From Dichetophora obliterata (taxonomy: Eukaryota; Arthropoda; Insecta; Diptera; Sciomyzidae): a DNA stretch of 64,000 nt. Made by a program: the position numbers and the translations under genes. Below are positions 62,179-64,000 of the stretch, piece after piece. Below the pieces are notes generated by a model that did not search any database, was not told where the DNA came from, and saw only the letters and a list, made by a program, of their open reading frames with translations. Every line of letters starts with the position of its first letter. Position 1 is the first letter of the stretch. The stretch is from assembly GCA_963920525.1 (NCBI GenBank), contig OY986440.1, forward strand, positions 620,001 to 684,000. The letters are read 5' to 3'.

Positions 62179-64000
62179 TCATATGACATAGCATTTATTT
62201 GCAAAAATTCTTCCAGCTAAGCGCAAAAATTATTTTACTGTTTTTGTCATCAAAACAACAAGGGTACCCCCTTTGATTTTTTTCGCGAAATTTATTTTTT
62301 CCAAAATGTTGTTTTTATATTTTTTAAAAAAAATTCAAGTCTCAAAAATAATTTATGTGAAAAAATTAACCCAATATCTCTTTCCAATCAAAAGTTATGG
62401 CTAAAAATCTATTTTTTCATACAACTGACTATCTATAGTAATAAAACTCATTTTCTGTTTGTTTGTTTGTTTGTTTGGCCTTTATACAAATCTAAACGGC
62501 TCAATGGATTTCTCTCAAACTAGGTATACATATTAAGTACATCCCAACTTAAAATGTTACATACTTAGTTTTTGCCACGCCCCCTCTGAAATTTTTCAAC
62601 TAACGGTAATTTCGTTATTATAAAACTTTTTAGTATCGGAGATTTTTTTGTATTTAATTTTAAAAAATTTTTGTTATTTTGACATCAAAAACATTCACAT
62701 ATCTTCAAAATTGGAGAAATTTTCAGTATAACGACTTTTTCATAAAACATCGTTGCCTAAGAACGAGAAAAAAACGACATGAAAATCAAAGTTTGGTCTT
62801 TCGATGCAAATATCTCCGCTGTCCATTAATATATTTCATTCAAATTTTTTTTGTTCAAAAGTTCAATAAAATCACTTCACAAAAATAGGTTGAACTGTAC
62901 CGTTAAGTCAGTGTATATATGTTTCATGATTATGTCAAAAAAGGTCCAAAATATTGACTTTTTACTCAAAAAATGACTCAAAAATTGTTGTTGTTGTAAA
63001 AACGAAATCAATTAAAAATTGCACATCTGGCTACCTTTCATATGACATAGCATTTACTTGCAAAAATTCTTCCAGCTAAGCGCAAAAATTATTTTACTGT
63101 TTTTGTCATCAAAACAACAAGGGTACCCCCTTTGATTTTTTTCGCGAAATTTATTTTTTCCAAAATGTTGTTTTTATATTTTTTACAAAAAAGTCAAGTC
63201 TCAAAAATAATTTATGTGAAAAAATTAATGGCTAAAAATCTATTTTTCATACCAGACTATTAATAAAACTTAGTTTTGTGTTAAAATTCTCTATATAGTT
63301 TGAACGTCCCCATATATCTCTAAGAATGCAGTTATGTGTCTAAAGTAATTACGAACATTTTGGATTATACAAAATTTTCTTTATAGTGATCATCTACTTA
63401 TTTTTCATATGACATAGCATTTATTTGCAAAAATTCTTCCAGCTAAGCGCAAAAATTATTTTACTGTTTTTGTCATCAAAACAACAAGGGTACCCCCTTT
63501 GATTTTTTTCGCGAAATTTATTTTTTCCAAAATGTTGTTTTTATATTTTTTACAAAAAAGTCAAGTCTCAAAAATAATTTATGTGAAAAAATTAATGGCT
63601 AAAAATCTATTTTTCATACCAGACTATTAATAAAACTTAGTTTTGTGTTAAAATTCTCTATATAGTTTGAACGTCCCCATATATCTCTAAGAATGCAGTT
63701 GTGTGTCTAAAGTAATTACGAACATTTTGGATTATACAAAATTTTCTTTATAGTGATCATCTACTTATATTCATCTACTTATATTAAGTACATCCCAACT
63801 TAAAATGTTACATACTTAGTTTTTGCCACGCCCCCTCTGAAATTTTTCAACTAACGGTAATTTCGTTATTATAAAACTTTTTAGTATCGGAGATTTTTTT
63901 GTATTTAATTTTAAAAAATTTTTGTTATTTTGACATCAAAAACATTCACATATCTTCAAAATTGGAGAAATTTTCAGTATAACGACTTTTTCATAAAACA
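62179..64000 (+). repeat. D'-H-D block and start of a last monomer
   Basis: D' 62179-62431, H 62432-63404 (973 bp, its end altered to cttattttt), D 63405-63771, then a headless monomer from 63772 cut by the window edge. Confidence 0.87.

Larger units (their letters stand above)
18692..64000 (+). repeat. Main satellite array built on an 884-bp monomer
   Basis: The base period of 884 bp is visible at 35143, 36027, 36911; at 42850, 43734, 44618, 45502; and at 46753-52057. Inserted among the monomers are a 367-bp 3' partial copy (D), a 253-bp version with another end (D') and headed units (H, about 973 bp, 969-977 depending on TTTG count). D is always followed by a headless A, and D' always by H. 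Apart from three mariner elements I see only this family. The array runs off the right edge. Confidence 0.93.

Noticed and set aside
1482..62888. Recurring 69-codon open frame in nearly every monomer (e.g. 1482-1691, 35301-35510)
   Set aside because: It starts at TTG, has no recognisable domain, and is present only because the repeat is. In several units (e.g. 15559, 19823, 30274, 55858) loss of one A in the gagaaaaaac run breaks it. Treated as a by-product of the repeat sequence.
18692..64000. Regular spacing suggestive of a CRISPR array
   Set aside because: The repeated units are hundreds of bases long with no short direct repeats separating unique spacers, and the context is eukaryotic.

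Overview
This is AT-rich, almost gene-free eukaryotic repeat DNA: a 64 kb tandem satellite array seen end to end, with no unique sequence at either edge. The only credible protein genes are three near-identical mariner transposases, each in a full-length element. Mariner elements, Helitron-type termini and long AT-rich satellite monomers together suggest an arthropod, most likely an insect, and pericentromeric or other heterochromatin. The species cannot be named from the sequence.

Layout. (1) 1-1330 holds satellite units in the opposite orientation to everything else; a 3-bp microhomology at 1328-1330 joins it to the forward array. (2) 1331-18691 is made of Helitron-like units that start TC-TATAG with a (TTTG)n tract. 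The complete ones end in a degraded hairpin followed by CTAG, and the next unit's TC follows CTAG with no base between. Three unit lengths occur: about 859 bp (3'-truncated), 1261 bp, and 2119 bp (with an 858-bp insert). They form a higher-order repeat of exactly 5098 bp (859+1261+859+2119), seen twice complete (4257-9354, 9355-14452), then once altered (14453-18691). (3) 18692-64000 is the main array. Its monomer (called A, 884 bp) is the same body with the Helitron head removed. Between A units lie a 367-bp partial copy (D), a 253-bp partial copy (D'), and headed units (H, about 973 bp). D is always followed by A, and D' always by H.

Mariner elements lie at 21047-22333, 56715-58001 and 60138-61424. 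Each is 1287 bp with 30-bp inverted repeats, TA target duplications and an intact 345-residue DD34D transposase. All three occupy the same TA of the same monomer variant, so one insertion was probably copied by array amplification. I found only one to three base differences from copy 1.

How the parts relate (inference): a Helitron-like element formed head-to-tail arrays, lost its 5' terminus by recombination, and the headless form expanded as a satellite that later carried a mariner along. The many 64-110-codon open frames in the repeats are not supported as genes. I saw no tRNA, rRNA, CRISPR or host gene.
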